From Bacteroidota bacterium (GTDB taxonomy: Bacteria > Bacteroidota > Bacteroidia > Chitinophagales > JADJOU01): a stretch of 64,000 bases of DNA. The stretch is from the NCBI GenBank assembly GCA_016713645.1, contig JADJOU010000006.1, positions 124,001-188,000 of the forward strand, in the 5' to 3' direction. Below the pieces are notes generated by a model, which worked only from the letters and a program-made list of their open reading frames with translations, was not told where the DNA came from and did no database searches. The first letter of the stretch is position 1. Every line of letters starts with the position of its first letter. Made by a program: the position numbers and the translations under genes. Shown here one piece after another: positions 27,423-37,910 of the stretch.

Positions 27423-28828
27423 ATGGAACAAAGAAAGTTTATTCAGCTGCACAATACGTTGACGATAATTCAAAAAAAGGATTTTGTTAATTATTTGATT
27501 TTACAGAATGAATCAAAACCTCAAGAAATCGAGATTGCGAGAGCTTTGTTGAATGTTAAAATAGATACTATTGAATTACTTCAAAAAGCGATGCTGGAAA
27601 ACAATGTAGAAATAAGCGAGCATAGATTTGAAAAATTATTTAATCCCCTAAAAGATTTTTAGAGGACTTCATTGTCAATAATACGTTGAAAGTAGAGGCT
27701 AATTCGATAGATAAACTGACGGCATTAATAGAATATTATGATGAAAAAAAATTGTTCGCTCATCTTTCGAGTGCTATTCAAAAAGTGCCGAAATTAGACA
27801 ATGAAATCCAGTTAGCTTCGGAGTATAGATCTATGTATAAATTGGAGAGAATTATTGAAATTATAGACAAGCGGAATAGAGGAGCAAATTTAGATGATAA
27901 GTCAGAGCGATATCAAAACTTATTAAATCAATCCTATCTGATTGAGCGAATTCGCATCGCAATTGAGCATCGAAATAGAGCGAATATAATATCAGCAGAT
28001 AAAAAAAATATAGATGAGGATTTATCTATCTACAAACTGTATATTGATTCAAATCTCTTGATAGAAGTCTATGTTGAAATCTATATTGCTATAAGTGATC
28101 AAAGAATTCTCGTCAATAAGCTGAACGAACTCATCTTGAAATACCAAAGAATAAAGAATACATCGACGGCATTCGAAGATAATCAGACTATAGGTCTGCT
28201 CTTCATTAATATCTGTATAGTTGCAATTAGAAATAGGCGCAATGAGTTTTATCCTATATTAATCAGAATTATTGAATGTATGGAAACTAAAGCCGCTTTG
28301 ATTGAGAGAAATACGATAGAAGGTGATTTATTCAAAATAATTATTGTCACTGTTATTAAGTTTGATATTGAATGGGGAATTCTATTCTTCAATAAGTATA
28401 AAAAGAATGTCATTTCATATAACGATGAAGATGTCGTAGGATATGCAAAAAGCTTGATTGAGTTTGCGCAGGGGAAATTTGAAGATGCACAATCCACACT
28501 TATAAATATTAAAACAACAAAATACAATGATTATTTGAAATTGAATTTGAAAAAGCAATTGATTAAATGCTTGGTGGAATTGAATTGGAAAGAAAGACAA
28601 GAGAATAGTATTATTGTCTATAACCTAAATAACATGGCTAAAATGATATCACGGTCTAGTGTTATAACAGAGAATCAAAAAAATCAAATGAACAATTTTG
28701 TAAAATACGTTCAATATATTTTGAAGGTCAGAAATCAAAAAGATATCACAAAAAAAATAGTGGAAATCGCAGAAACACCATTGATACATGAACGGGAATG
28801 GTTGCTCACTCTTTACAATCGAATATAA
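27423..28828 (+). pseudogene. Helical repeat protein, paralogue of 30654-32106 (one frame lesion)
   Basis: The first frame (27423-27662, MEQRKFIQLHNTLTIIQKKD) stops at GATTTTTAG. With one more T the reading continues as DFLEDFIVNN into the second frame to 28828. The joined ~468-residue protein is entirely helical, with no signal peptide or membrane helix, and shows TPR-like helix pairs. Features matching the gene at 30654 include a conserved N-terminal helix pair and a WxxxFFxKYK block (WGILFFNKYKKN here, WADAFFKRYKSY there). I know no function for this family; the layout suggests a scaffold or interaction protein. Confidence 0.6.
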
Positions 28829-28848
28829 TTTTGAATTTCACTTCATAT

Positions 28849-29163
28849 TTATTCCATAGCAATATGATAGTATATCATATTTGAAAACGAACCATTATTG
28901 CTAGTCTGCACTAGCACTGCATAATTGCCTGGAGGGAGTAAAGATATATCTATGATTTGCTGGGTTTGCATATGGCCAGCGATTTCTGAAATTGGATTGC
29001 CTAGGTTTCCTATAATACTGATTTGAAGAATTATCTCTTGATTCTCTGTATCTATATGGAGTTCTTGCTCTATTACAGTTGTTGAACCACCACCGAAAGC
29101 AAATGAAGCAATGGGATTTAGTAAGGAAAATACTAGAAGCATTTTGATTCCTAAACTTTTCAT
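28849..29163 (-). CDS. Small secreted protein (104 aa)
   Basis: A signal peptide (MKSLGIKMLLVFSLLNPIAS, cleavage near FAFGG) is followed by a single ~80-residue beta domain. The pattern (HIDTENQEIILQISIIG, then ISLLPPGNYAVLVQ) resembles a stand-alone type-A T9SS sorting domain, in which a DISxLxxGxYxV strand is typical. If so it may ride the type IX pathway by itself, but the final strand is atypical, so this is tentative. It faces the helical gene 27423-28828 tail to tail, 20 bases away. Confidence 0.55.
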   Translation of the reverse strand: MKSLGIKMLLVFSLLNPIASFAFGGGSTTVIEQELHIDTENQEIILQISIIGNLGNPISEIAGHMQTQQIIDISLLPPGNYAVLVQTSNNGSFSNMIYYHIAME

Positions 29164-29351
29164 TGATGTCTTTGTTATTGTACTTTGATTTTCATAAATA
29201 ATTTATTGATTTTTTAATTGTTATTTTGTTTAATCCGGAAGGATATTTTAATTGGTATGCTTAGGTTAGGGGCATTATTGTGCTATTCTGCCTTATTGGG
29301 TTTTCGCCCTTTAATTAAGCAGTTGTGGAATGCTGTATATTCTTCTGATTT

Positions 29352-29531
29352 TTATTTTACATGATTGTCTCTTTTAAAGACTAAATCAATTGCTACAATT
29401 TGCTCGTTGGTAACTGAGAATAGTTCTAATCTAATAGTTATGCGTGCCTTGTTATTTAGGGCAAACAATTTCTTTTCTCTAGTCAATCGAAAATGAGATG
29501 TGCAAGTTTGCTCATCTCTGTAAATTGTCAT
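29352..29531 (-). pseudogene. Small open frame, probable remnant of a longer gene
   Basis: Within a ~490-base gap (29164-29655) the minus strand has an ATG frame of 59 codons with protein-like composition (MTIYRDEQTCTSHFRLTREK, then LELFSVTNEQIVAIDLVF). Upstream, a protein-like stretch in a different frame (TTWFGIDGTDFWIKYTE, ~29555-29605) points to an older, longer gene broken by lesions. I do not recognise it. The rest of the gap shows nothing. Confidence 0.35.
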
Positions 29532-29655
29532 GTAAGTAATGAAATCCTTTATTCTGTATATTTAATCCAAAAATCAGTGCCATCTATGCCAAACCATGTC
29601 GTTCAAATAAATTTATTTCTGTCTTGCAGATAAGCATATTAATTTATCTCCTATG

Positions 29656-30474
29656 TTACCTGGCCCTTAAAAAAAATGCATTCGGTTTCTTATAAGGGGA
29701 GATTTTTTCAAATGCATACCTAGATTTTCTTCCGCTTATATTGCACGCATTGGCTTTTGCTGACATCTTGCCTGCAAACTTTATTTTAGAAGCAAATGTT
29801 GCCATAGAAATATAAAACTTATTATCAATCAACTTATCTGCTTCGCTTTTTTCACTTGTGGAGTAAGACAGGAAGTTCCTAAATGTAACTGGAGATACCT
29901 CTAGACCGAAGGTTTTCGAATCGCTTTGCTTTAAACTTTTATGACTTAAGTTAAAATCGCAATCAAAATAGACAGATCTGCTGATGGCAAATTTCGATAC
30001 TTGAATGGTACTCTTAGGAGGGAGTTGAATGATTTGCTTGGTCTTTTTGCTTTGTGAAGCCATAGAACCCGATGTCGCGCTATATCTATAATTGCTTTGA
30101 GGATAACCATATGCAGCCGCAATGACCGATAGTGCTGAAACACCCGCCGAGGAAGTTGACGATCGATAGGTTGTTCTTGACACTTCTTCGTCGTACCAAT
30201 ACTCATAAGATATTCCATTATTGATTAAATGGGAATGGTCCCAGTCTATATAGATAGGGATGTCTAATTTATTGGTTATCGAGAAGGATACTTGTCCGCC
30301 CATTGCCCAGAAATCATAATTGATGAGCAGGTCTGGATTTTCAAATATATAGGCGTTATTCTCCAATTTTACTTCAGGAGATTTCGTCTCTAAAACTTGA
30401 TACATGGATGTGCATGAATTTAAAGTAAAAGCAAGTTTGCATGCTAGGCATAATTTTATCGCATAATCTTTCAT
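29656..30474 (-). CDS. Lipoprotein, hypothetical (272 aa)
   Basis: The signal segment (MKDYAIKLCLACKLAFTLNS, then CTSMYQVLE) gives a lipobox-like LNSC, so the protein is probably membrane anchored. Residues ~40-75 form a beta domain (LLINYDFWAMGGQVSFSITN, DIPIYIDWDHS). A Ser/Tyr-rich segment follows (~95-135), then a second beta region with a basic C-terminus. Related lipoproteins occur widely in Bacteroidota (impression, no named family). It stands alone with gaps on both sides. Confidence 0.6.
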   Translation of the reverse strand: MKDYAIKLCLACKLAFTLNSCTSMYQVLETKSPEVKLENNAYIFENPDLLINYDFWAMGGQVSFSITNKLDIPIYIDWDHSHLINNGISYEYWYDEEVSRTTYRSSTSSAGVSALSVIAAAYGYPQSNYRYSATSGSMASQSKKTKQIIQLPPKSTIQVSKFAISRSVYFDCDFNLSHKSLKQSDSKTFGLEVSPVTFRNFLSYSTSEKSEADKLIDNKFYISMATFASKIKFAGKMSAKANACNISGRKSRYAFEKISPYKKPNAFFLRAR

Positions 30475-30653
30475 TGGCTATATGGTGTTGGTTTAAAAAT
30501 CTTTTTTGTATTCTATTTATGTATCGTCTTTTATTCGATACTCAAAAGTCCAAATTAATTTTCCTGGATATTTAAGATAGAATGCATATTTTTAGACATT
30601 AATGGAAATTAATGTTTTTGTAAATCACTGATATTTATAACAATAGGTTAAAT

Positions 30654-32106
30654 TTGGATAGACAGTTTTCTAATTTTAAAGCCGTAGAAATTTTACAAAT
30701 GATGGATGCCGAAGAGCGTGCATTGGCAAAGAAATATATCCACCAATTTACCGCTCGAAAGCAAATTCGGGACTTGTACGACATCATCGAAAAGAAGTTG
30801 GATCTGTTGTATATCGATAAAAAACAAGTTATCAAAGTATTAAAATTAGAGTCTAGCACCGCGAGCGATTTGATGAATAAATTGCATGCTGAATTGCGCA
30901 CTTTCATTGAACGCCATCTCCATCACCACAGAGAATTCTCACTTTCTCAAGTTCAAAATGCTTTTCACTTCTATGCGCAGAAACAAGCGATTCATTATGT
31001 GCGTGAACTAGTAGAAACCCATGATATGGAGCGCCGCGCAGATGTTGCTGTATATCCTCTGGAACATCTCGATTGGTATCTCTTGATGAAGAGCAAAGAA
31101 GTATTTGAGCGCAATACTACTCACCGACCCGCAGAACTGCAACCGATTCAATATGTAAAAAACTTGGATGTGTTTTATTGGGGCGAGCGCATACTCGCAG
31201 CTATTGAAGACATCAATAGACATGCGATATACAATATTCCCTATGACAATCAAAATGTCCAAGAGATTATAAATTACATTGAAAAGAATTTATCTGATCA
31301 GGATCTCTTATGCATGTATGCCTGGATTGGAAAATTGTTGGCGCTCTCTTATCCATTTGATCAGGGGACTTACAATAAGTATATCGCCATCATCGAAAGA
31401 TTGCCAGAGAATGAATATGCTGAAGAGACAATTCGATCAATCACCTATTTATTGTCGAACATACTCAATAGGAATCGCGCAGTCTTAGGAGAAGATTTTC
31501 CGCGACTATATATTGAGCTTGTCGAAATCATGGCTCATCGGGGCGTTCTGATACTAGAAGAAAAATACATACAATTGTCTATTTTTAAGAATGTGATTCA
31601 ATTGGCCTTGTATGATGGGAGATTGGAATGGGCAGATGCCTTTTTCAAGCGATACAAATCCTATTTGCCAGGGGAGGCATCGCGGTTGTTTATAAGCCTG
31701 CATATTGATCGAGCACATGGATGTGAAAGAATCACATAAATTATTGGCGAAAATTGAAAAGAGCAGCGATGATATTTATATTCTATTGGACACAAAAATT
31801 TTATGGCTTCAGAATTACCTCATTGATTATACAGAGAAGTTGGATTATGAATTGGGATTTTTACATGCTTATGCAAAGAAGATCGTCTATTTTATTGAGC
31901 AACACGATGTGAATCAAGCGGCTCGTCAACGAGCAAAAAAATGGGTAGAATATGTAGTGCAACTAATGAAATGCAATAATAGTGCGGCTTTTGATAAGTT
32001 TCTTTTGAAATTGGAAGAGGATGTCGATTTTTTAAAGCGACATTGGCTAAAAAGAATTGTAGAGATGAGGATGGAATTGTTGCGCAAGGGAGAAAAAAAA
32101 AGGTGA
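30654..32106 (+). pseudogene. Helical repeat protein, paralogue of 27423-28828 (one frame lesion)
   Basis: The first frame begins near 30654 at a TTG (MDRQFSNFKAVEILQMMDAE) and ends at 31739. The second frame carries on from ~31690 (IEHMDVKESHKLLAKIE) to 32106. Joined, they make ~480 residues, all helical, with paired helices from start to end and no export signal. The layout and several blocks (LHAELRTFIERHL near residue 80, WADAFFKRYK near 325, the lengths of both halves) match the gene 27423-28828 three kilobases away. Function unknown. The single lesion near 31690-31700 is a one-base frame change. Confidence 0.6.
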
Positions 32107-32138
32107 GTCCTTGACTTGTTCTGCGGGGGAACTAGAAA

Positions 32139-32276
32139 TTATTCTGTAATTTCTATTCTTTCCGTTTGCCCCCCAATATTATGGCACGGGAAAGTTTCGC
32201 TATCTGCGGTTGTGACAACCACATCGATTAGCCCCTCTGGAAGCGGACCTTCGAGCACATAAGTGCTATTGATTTT
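32139..32276 (-). pseudogene. C-terminal remnant of a lost gene
   Basis: The minus strand has 45 open codons ending at a TAA (32139-32141) with convincing protein character (STYVLEGPLPEGLIDVVV, ETFPCHNIGGQTERIEITE), but a stop precedes it and no usable ATG exists; a GTG would leave 41 residues. I take it as the tail of a decayed gene between the helical protein and the glycosyltransferase cluster. The family is not recognised. Confidence 0.35.
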
Positions 32277-32334
32277 TCATAATACTTTTCTGAATTATAT
32301 TCAACAGCGAACAATTACATAGATCTTCAGAAAC

Positions 32335-33456
32335 CTATCTATTGCGCTTGTATACCTTCATCGTCCTATCCACAAACATTTTCAACCCATACTCTTTTTG
32401 GACAATATCCAATCCTCGATGAATTCTCGCCGTTTTTAATTCTTGAGATTCCAACACTTCCTCCATGGAACTTCGAATAGAGGCCGCTTCGTGCGGATTA
32501 AAATACCCAACGGCATCCACGCCCACTTCAGGCATAGATGATATATTCGAACAGACAACTGGTGTGCCACACGCCATTGCCTCGACAATCGGCAAGCCAT
32601 AGCATTCATACAAACTCGGATAGACAAACAAACTAGCCGCTTGATAAAAATCAATCAATTCTGCATCATCCACTGTGGTTAAAATTCTAACCCCAATCAA
32701 ATTCTTATTCCGTATTAAATTATGAACTTCTTCTAAATAAGTAGTTCCCCTTCCAATGAGGATGAGCTCATAGTCTGCGGACAATTTGCTCTGAGCAAAT
32801 GCCTCCACCAATTTTAGTTGATTCTTCCGCGGATTAAAACTATTCACGCATAAAATAAATGGCTTGTCAATGACATATTTATCTGCGGTTTTCTTTAGCT
32901 TTTCTTCGTTGCGAATGCTCGTAAAACGGCTATCTACAGGTAGTGGGATGATTTCTATTTTACTTGCACTCACCCCGTATAAATTGACTAAATCCATTTT
33001 AGTCTGATTGGATACAGTAATAATTGCATCTGCATCACGACAGGCTTTTTTCGTCTTATATCGATACATTCGGCGATCGATGGCGGCATAAAATTCGGGA
33101 TAGTGCTCGAAGATGAGATCGTGGATGGTCACGACTTTTTTTCCTTTAAAACGACCGATGTTGAATGGCAATTCAGCGCTGGTGCCGTGGTAGACATCTA
33201 TGTCATGTTCAATCAGAGAATCGGTAATTTTAAAACTTCGCCACAGCGGACTGATTTTTTTATAAATAAAATTGGTGGGTTCAATAATCTGAATTGAATG
33301 ATTCTCTTTCAAAAAGGAGATGCGCTGTTTGGGCGTATACAAAAACAAGTCGTGCTCGGGATAGAATTCGCGCAGACCAAGAATCAACATCCTATTGTAG
33401 ACGCCAAGTCCCGACTGATTCATAAAAGCCCTTTTAGCATCTATCCCTATGCGCAT
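32335..33456 (-). CDS. Glycosyltransferase family 4 (GT-B fold)
   Basis: 373 residues, full length for the family. The N-terminal Rossmann domain starts MRIGIDAKRAFMNQSGLGVY with the glycine-rich acceptor loop; VVTIHDLIFEHYPEFY and ITVSNQTK are typical of mannosyl/glucosyl GT4 enzymes. The C-terminal donor domain carries the FVYPSLYECYGLPIVEAMAC block with the E(x7)E catalytic pair. It transfers a sugar from a nucleotide donor to a cell-surface glycan at the cytoplasmic face; the sugar cannot be read from sequence. The ATG start lies one base from the stop of the upstream GT2 gene, so the three genes 32335-35406 are an operon. Confidence 0.88.
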   Translation of the reverse strand: MRIGIDAKRAFMNQSGLGVYNRMLILGLREFYPEHDLFLYTPKQRISFLKENHSIQIIEPTNFIYKKISPLWRSFKITDSLIEHDIDVYHGTSAELPFNIGRFKGKKVVTIHDLIFEHYPEFYAAIDRRMYRYKTKKACRDADAIITVSNQTKMDLVNLYGVSASKIEIIPLPVDSRFTSIRNEEKLKKTADKYVIDKPFILCVNSFNPRKNQLKLVEAFAQSKLSADYELILIGRGTTYLEEVHNLIRNKNLIGVRILTTVDDAELIDFYQAASLFVYPSLYECYGLPIVEAMACGTPVVCSNISSMPEVGVDAVGYFNPHEAASIRSSMEEVLESQELKTARIHRGLDIVQKEYGLKMFVDRTMKVYKRNR

Positions 33457-33457
33457 A

Positions 33458-34216
33458 TTATGTATTTACTTTTCGCTCTAGTGCCAACCAATATTTATAA
33501 GTCACGCCTATGCTGGTAATTCCTGCGCCCACAATTCCTCTCCATCCATCCAATATTCCTCCCCATAAAATGAGCGACTTAAAAAACCGAAATACGCCGC
33601 TGAACAATAATTTAAACCACAAAGTCCAAGCAGATTTTAACCACACTTGATCTGTAGATAGAAGTGCATATTTAGAAGACTTCAATATATGTTCATCGAT
33701 GGACTGATGCGTAATGTGGAGTATATCTAAAGGGATGTGCGTGGATTTTAAATCGCTGTTAAATAGAACGGTTTCATGCGGAATGCTTCCGCCCCATTTA
33801 GCGCAGCCCTTTCTCCATAGACGCACTTTTTTGTCGGGATACCATTCTCCATGCCTCATCCATTTGCCTATATAATTGTTCAATCGGTTGAATGAAATGA
33901 TATCAAAAGATTCAAATGATTTTGAGTCCTTCAATTTCTCTCGCAATGCCGGTGATAAATATTCATCGGCATCCATACTCAAAATATAATCGCCCTTTGC
34001 CTGCTCATTGCCAAAATTCTTTTGGTCGATATAATTATCCCATTTCCTTTGCAAGACTTTAGCGCCGCATTGTTCTGCCAATAAAACCGTATTATCGGTG
34101 GAATAAGAATCTACCACAATAATTTCATTACAGATATCGGCGAGGCTTTCGATACATCGACCAATATTTTTCGCTTCATTGTATGTAATGATTACTGCGC
34201 TGATACGGGTGGACAT
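33458..34216 (-). CDS. Glycosyltransferase family 2, KdtX/WaaE-like
   Basis: I start at MSTRISAVIITYNEAKNIGR, because the fold begins directly with the AVIITYNE strand; the longer frame (to 34255) adds 13 residues. EIIVVDSYSTDNT and the metal-binding LSMDADEYLS (DxD) identify an inverting GT-A enzyme. The size (252 residues), with the late GKWMRHGEWYPDKKVRLWRK block, matches the lipopolysaccharide-core beta-1,4-glucosyltransferase-like group (WaaE/KdtX). A basic hydrophobic C-terminus could touch the membrane. It overlaps the O-antigen ligase gene by 25 bases and abuts the GT4 gene, so the three act in one surface-polysaccharide pathway. Confidence 0.86.
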   Translation of the reverse strand: MSTRISAVIITYNEAKNIGRCIESLADICNEIIVVDSYSTDNTVLLAEQCGAKVLQRKWDNYIDQKNFGNEQAKGDYILSMDADEYLSPALREKLKDSKSFESFDIISFNRLNNYIGKWMRHGEWYPDKKVRLWRKGCAKWGGSIPHETVLFNSDLKSTHIPLDILHITHQSIDEHILKSSKYALLSTDQVWLKSAWTLWFKLLFSGVFRFFKSLILWGGILDGWRGIVGAGITSIGVTYKYWLALERKVNT

Positions 34217-35406
34217 GTAATTTGATTGAAGATGAAAAATGGAATGGAAAACCATGCTACGCCCAATTGAGCCTCTAGTGTTTGCTCGACCAACATAGAT
34301 ACAATTGCAATGATGGTGAATAGAAAGAGATACAAATTATGTTCTTTGTATGATTTATAGATATTGGCGAGAAAAACCCCTGCGAACAATAAAACACCTA
34401 GCAAGCCATTGGCAGCAAAAGTCCATATAAATTGATTGTGCGGCATTTTAATATAGGTATCTGCTTCAGGAAAATGATCTCCGTAGATTTCACGCTTCAT
34501 TTCGTCCTCCACATCTCCTTCTCCAACGCCCATGAGCATATTTCTCTTCGCTATACTCAACCCGTGCATGATAGAATTAATGCGCTCCCCATCTGAATAA
34601 GATGCAACATTATTCTGTCGATATTGCTCCCAATCGTATTTCATATAGGCCAATTTGCTGCGCAAACTCGGGATATATTGACTAGATAAAAATATGGCAG
34701 TGCCAATGCATGAGATCATGATAATACTTTCAAAATATTTTTTGGAATGGAAAACAAAATAGAGGAATGAAATTGCGAATACGATATACGTCGCAATAAT
34801 GCCGCTTCGAACGGCCAAAATATGCACAAAAACAAAAAAGTATATGGAGAAAAATAGTCCCCAGGTATTTCTTTCATACAAATACAAACCCAATCCGAAG
34901 ATGCAAGCCACAGCATAGAAAAGGGAGAATCGAATGTGATTGAAAAATGGCACTGGTAGATGTTCTCCGCGCAATAAGCCACTTGAATACTCTTCCAAAT
35001 GAATCACATAATCGAATAGAACGATGAGCGATGCAATAAATAGCAATGCAAACAGCGCGTATGCTATTCTCCTAAAATCATATGCTGAGAAATTTGGCAA
35101 AAACAAGGCCATCATGGGACATAATAATAGGGGCAATTTTATTCGAATGCGATCCCAATAATACGTGTGATTCTCGCTCCATATGCCGCTCAATATCATC
35201 CAAGCCACAAGGGCAATCATCAAATAATACGCGATATTGTGATTCGATTTTGGTTTGTTGAAATAGATATGCACTATGGATGCCAGACCAAAAAGCGCCA
35301 TGGAAATGCTCATCACCGCATTCATTTTAAACATCCCGATAATAATGCCGAGTATGCTCAAAAGTAGGATAGGTTGTGTATCGTATTTTTTATGGATCAA
35401 AGACAT
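34192..35406 (-). CDS. O-antigen ligase/polymerase family membrane protein
   Basis: From the ATG at 35406 (MSLIHKKYDTQPILLL) this is a ~404-residue protein with about ten membrane helices. A TTG 14 codons upstream is the alternative start. The long periplasmic loop after the middle helices carries LMGVGEGDVEDEM and, later, the signature MPHNQFIWTFAANGLLGVLL, the conserved H-N-x-[FY]-L...G..G block of Wzy_C/WaaL proteins. These enzymes join O-antigen or exopolysaccharide chains on undecaprenyl carriers at the outer face of the inner membrane. It heads the glycosyltransferase operon. Confidence 0.84.
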   Translation of the reverse strand: MSLIHKKYDTQPILLLSILGIIIGMFKMNAVMSISMALFGLASIVHIYFNKPKSNHNIAYYLMIALVAWMILSGIWSENHTYYWDRIRIKLPLLLCPMMALFLPNFSAYDFRRIAYALFALLFIASLIVLFDYVIHLEEYSSGLLRGEHLPVPFFNHIRFSLFYAVACIFGLGLYLYERNTWGLFFSIYFFVFVHILAVRSGIIATYIVFAISFLYFVFHSKKYFESIIMISCIGTAIFLSSQYIPSLRSKLAYMKYDWEQYRQNNVASYSDGERINSIMHGLSIAKRNMLMGVGEGDVEDEMKREIYGDHFPEADTYIKMPHNQFIWTFAANGLLGVLLFAGVFLANIYKSYKEHNLYLFLFTIIAIVSMLVEQTLEAQLGVAWFSIPFFIFNQITCPPVSAQ

Positions 35407-35517
35407 ATTTTGTCTAACAATAGTAGTGATTTTTTTAGGAATTTGCAATTTGGATTGCCCTTTCAGAATATCGAGAGACCAGCTTTAAGACAATCTATAC
35501 AAAATGCAATGCGCACA

Positions 35518-36591
35518 TTATTCGCCAAGGACGATGTATTTATTCCACAATAAAACAGCGAGGAAAATCAAAGCAGTGCCTTGATGCAAAACCCCATAAA
35601 GCGGGGGCACAGAGCCAATACAATTTGCTACAGTGAATAATCCCAATAGCAATTGAATCACAATGAGGAGGAATAGGATGCCACCGCTTTTAGCAAGAGA
35701 AGAAAAATTCTTGCTGATGGTATAATAATAAATAGTACCCAATGTGACTAAATAGGCAGTGAATCGATGAGCCAATTGAACATAGGCCTTAATAGCAGCA
35801 TTGGATTCATAATCGATGATATTCACTGAATCTAGCTGTCCGTTTAAGATAGAAATAAACCTAGGTAAATCCACCCAGATAGACCATTCTGGAAAAATCA
35901 ACCCAGCGCGCATTCCCGCCATTAAACCACCTAAGCCAATTTGAAATAGGGTAAGCCACAACAAGCCTTTCAACAAAGCTTGAATGGGAGGATGTTTCAA
36001 AGCGATTGCTTCTCTATCTTTATAAACGATGAATGCTGTCCAAAGCAAATAAGCAAATAGCCCAGTTGCCAGCATCAGGTGTATCACCAATTTATAGGCA
36101 CTCACCCAAGTGCGCTTGTCTTCGCTCAATCCACTTGCCACCATAATCCAACCGAATGTCGCCACCGCAGTTGCCATTAAAATAACCACGCCCAATCGCT
36201 TGATGATATCGGTGCTCAACCATTTCTTTATCACAAAAAATAAAAAGGGAAATAGAAAAATAAATCCAATGCTTCGCGCCCAAAGGCGGTGAAAGTATTC
36301 CCAAAAATAGATTTTCTTAAATGCTTCGATGTCCATATCTGCATGAAGCGATTGAAATTGAACGGATGCAAAAGTCTTGTATTTGTCAAATGCTATTTGC
36401 CATTCTGCTTGATTGAGTGGCGGCAATGTTCCTTTGATAATTTCCCATTCTGTAATGGAAAGTCCTGAATTGGTCAAACGCGTAATCCCTCCAATCACCA
36501 CCTGTACAAAGACGAGTATGAGTCCCAAAACAAGCCATCGAAAAACAATCTTTCTATGTTCACCAGAAATATTTTGAATTGAAGCAGGCAT
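35518..36591 (-). CDS. ctaA: Heme A synthase, COX15/CtaA family
   Basis: Eight membrane helices in 358 residues. The four heme-liganding histidines are visible in EYFHRLWARSIGF, KLVIHLMLATGLF, QLAHRFTAYLV and GVLHQGTALIFL. The opening block VVIGGITRLTNSGLSITEWE is diagnostic. The enzyme oxidises the C8 methyl of heme O to the formyl of heme A for aa3-type cytochrome oxidase. I take ATG 36591 (MPASIQN); the longer frame uses a TTG two codons earlier. It is 65 bases downstream of the fumarylacetoacetase locus on the same strand. No other cytochrome-oxidase genes are in the window. Confidence 0.92.
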   Translation of the reverse strand: MPASIQNISGEHRKIVFRWLVLGLILVFVQVVIGGITRLTNSGLSITEWEIIKGTLPPLNQAEWQIAFDKYKTFASVQFQSLHADMDIEAFKKIYFWEYFHRLWARSIGFIFLFPFLFFVIKKWLSTDIIKRLGVVILMATAVATFGWIMVASGLSEDKRTWVSAYKLVIHLMLATGLFAYLLWTAFIVYKDREAIALKHPPIQALLKGLLWLTLFQIGLGGLMAGMRAGLIFPEWSIWVDLPRFISILNGQLDSVNIIDYESNAAIKAYVQLAHRFTAYLVTLGTIYYYTISKNFSSLAKSGGILFLLIVIQLLLGLFTVANCIGSVPPLYGVLHQGTALIFLAVLLWNKYIVLGE

Positions 36592-36656
36592 CGTCAACAG
36601 TTTTTATAGGTAGTTTATAAATCCAATTCTTTGGACTTAAATTGAAATCTCTGCGA

Positions 36657-37910
36657 TTATTTTGCAGGCAAAATCTTTGTAACACTCTCTCCAAAACCAA
36701 CGCGCACGCCATCTTTTGTGGCAAAACCGCGCAGTGTATTGGTGTCGCCATCTTGCAAAAACAAACGCGTACTGCCGTCATTCATGGGAATAGGTTTAGT
36801 TCCCTTCCAACCTAATTCCAACATGGAGCCATAAGAGTCCTCTGTTGGACCTGATATCGTGCCAGAAGCCAAGATATCTCCAATATTCATATTGCAGCCA
36901 TTGACTGTGTGATGCGCCAATTGTTGACACATATTCCAATACATAAATTTAAAATTCGAATGACAAATAGTCTGCTCTTTTCCGCCTTGAGGTGTAATCG
37001 AAACTTCCAATTGAATATCGTAATTCTTTTTTCCCTCGAAACTCAAATAGGGCAATACTTGTGGGTCTTGAACTTCGCCTGCAACCCTGAAAGGCTCTAG
37101 GGCCTCAAGGGTAACAACCCAAGGTGAAATGACTGAAGCAAAGTTCTTTGCCAAGAATGGCCCCAACGGAACATATTCCCATTGCTGAATATCACGAGCC
37201 GATAAATCGTTGAATAAGATTAAACCAAATATATGATCTTCTGCTTGTGCCGTGCTGATGCTATCTCCCCAATTCATTGCCTTTGCCAATGATAAAACCC
37301 ACTTCCAATTCAAAATCCAATCTCTTGGATGGACCAAAAATAGGCGGTTCAGTCTCTACTGGTCGAGTCTGACCCTTTGGTCTATAAATGGAAGCCCCTG
37401 AGGGCAAAATCGAAGAAGCCCTTCCGTGATAGCCCACGGGCAGATGTTTCCAGTTTGGCAACAGCGCATTTGCTGGATCTCTAAACATCACGCCCACATT
37501 GTATGCATGATCTTTGCTGCTGTAGAAATCGGTATAATCCCCCACTTTAACGGGCATCAACATCACCGCTTCCTGCTTGCAATTAAGCCGTTCTTGATGT
37601 CTGCATGATTTTTCAACGAGGTATTATCTGACTTCAACAAGATAGCAATATCATAGCGAACCTTATTGGTCGTGGGTTTGCCCAATCCAATAAAATCATT
37701 GAGGTAGTTTTGATTCACCGTATTGATGGGAATATCAAGGAACTTATTTTCAACCAACCAAGTGAGGTCGAGTATCATATCGCCAATCGCAACTCCTGCT
37801 CTTGGGCTCTTTGTCGCCGTTTTAAAAATCCCGAAAGGAATATTTTGTATTGAAAAATCTGAATTTTGAGGGATATTCACCCAACTGGTCCAATCAAAAG
37901 GTATTTGCAT
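36657..37910 (-). pseudogene. fahA: Fumarylacetoacetase, broken by two frame lesions
   Basis: Three frames assemble into one ~418-residue fumarylacetoacetase, the last enzyme of tyrosine breakdown, which splits fumarylacetoacetate into fumarate and acetoacetate. The N-terminal beta domain begins MQIPFDWTSWVNIPQNSDFS (ATG 37910). The catalytic domain holds VGDYTDFYSSKDHAYNVG, LPVGYHGRASSI, FELEVGFIIGKGNELG and LILFNDLSARDIQQWEYVPL. Lesions lie near 37565 (GCAAGCAGGAAGC, one base short of SQEAVML) and 37283 (TTGGGGAGATAGC). All active-site blocks are otherwise conserved, so the break is recent or a sequencing error. Confidence 0.85.
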
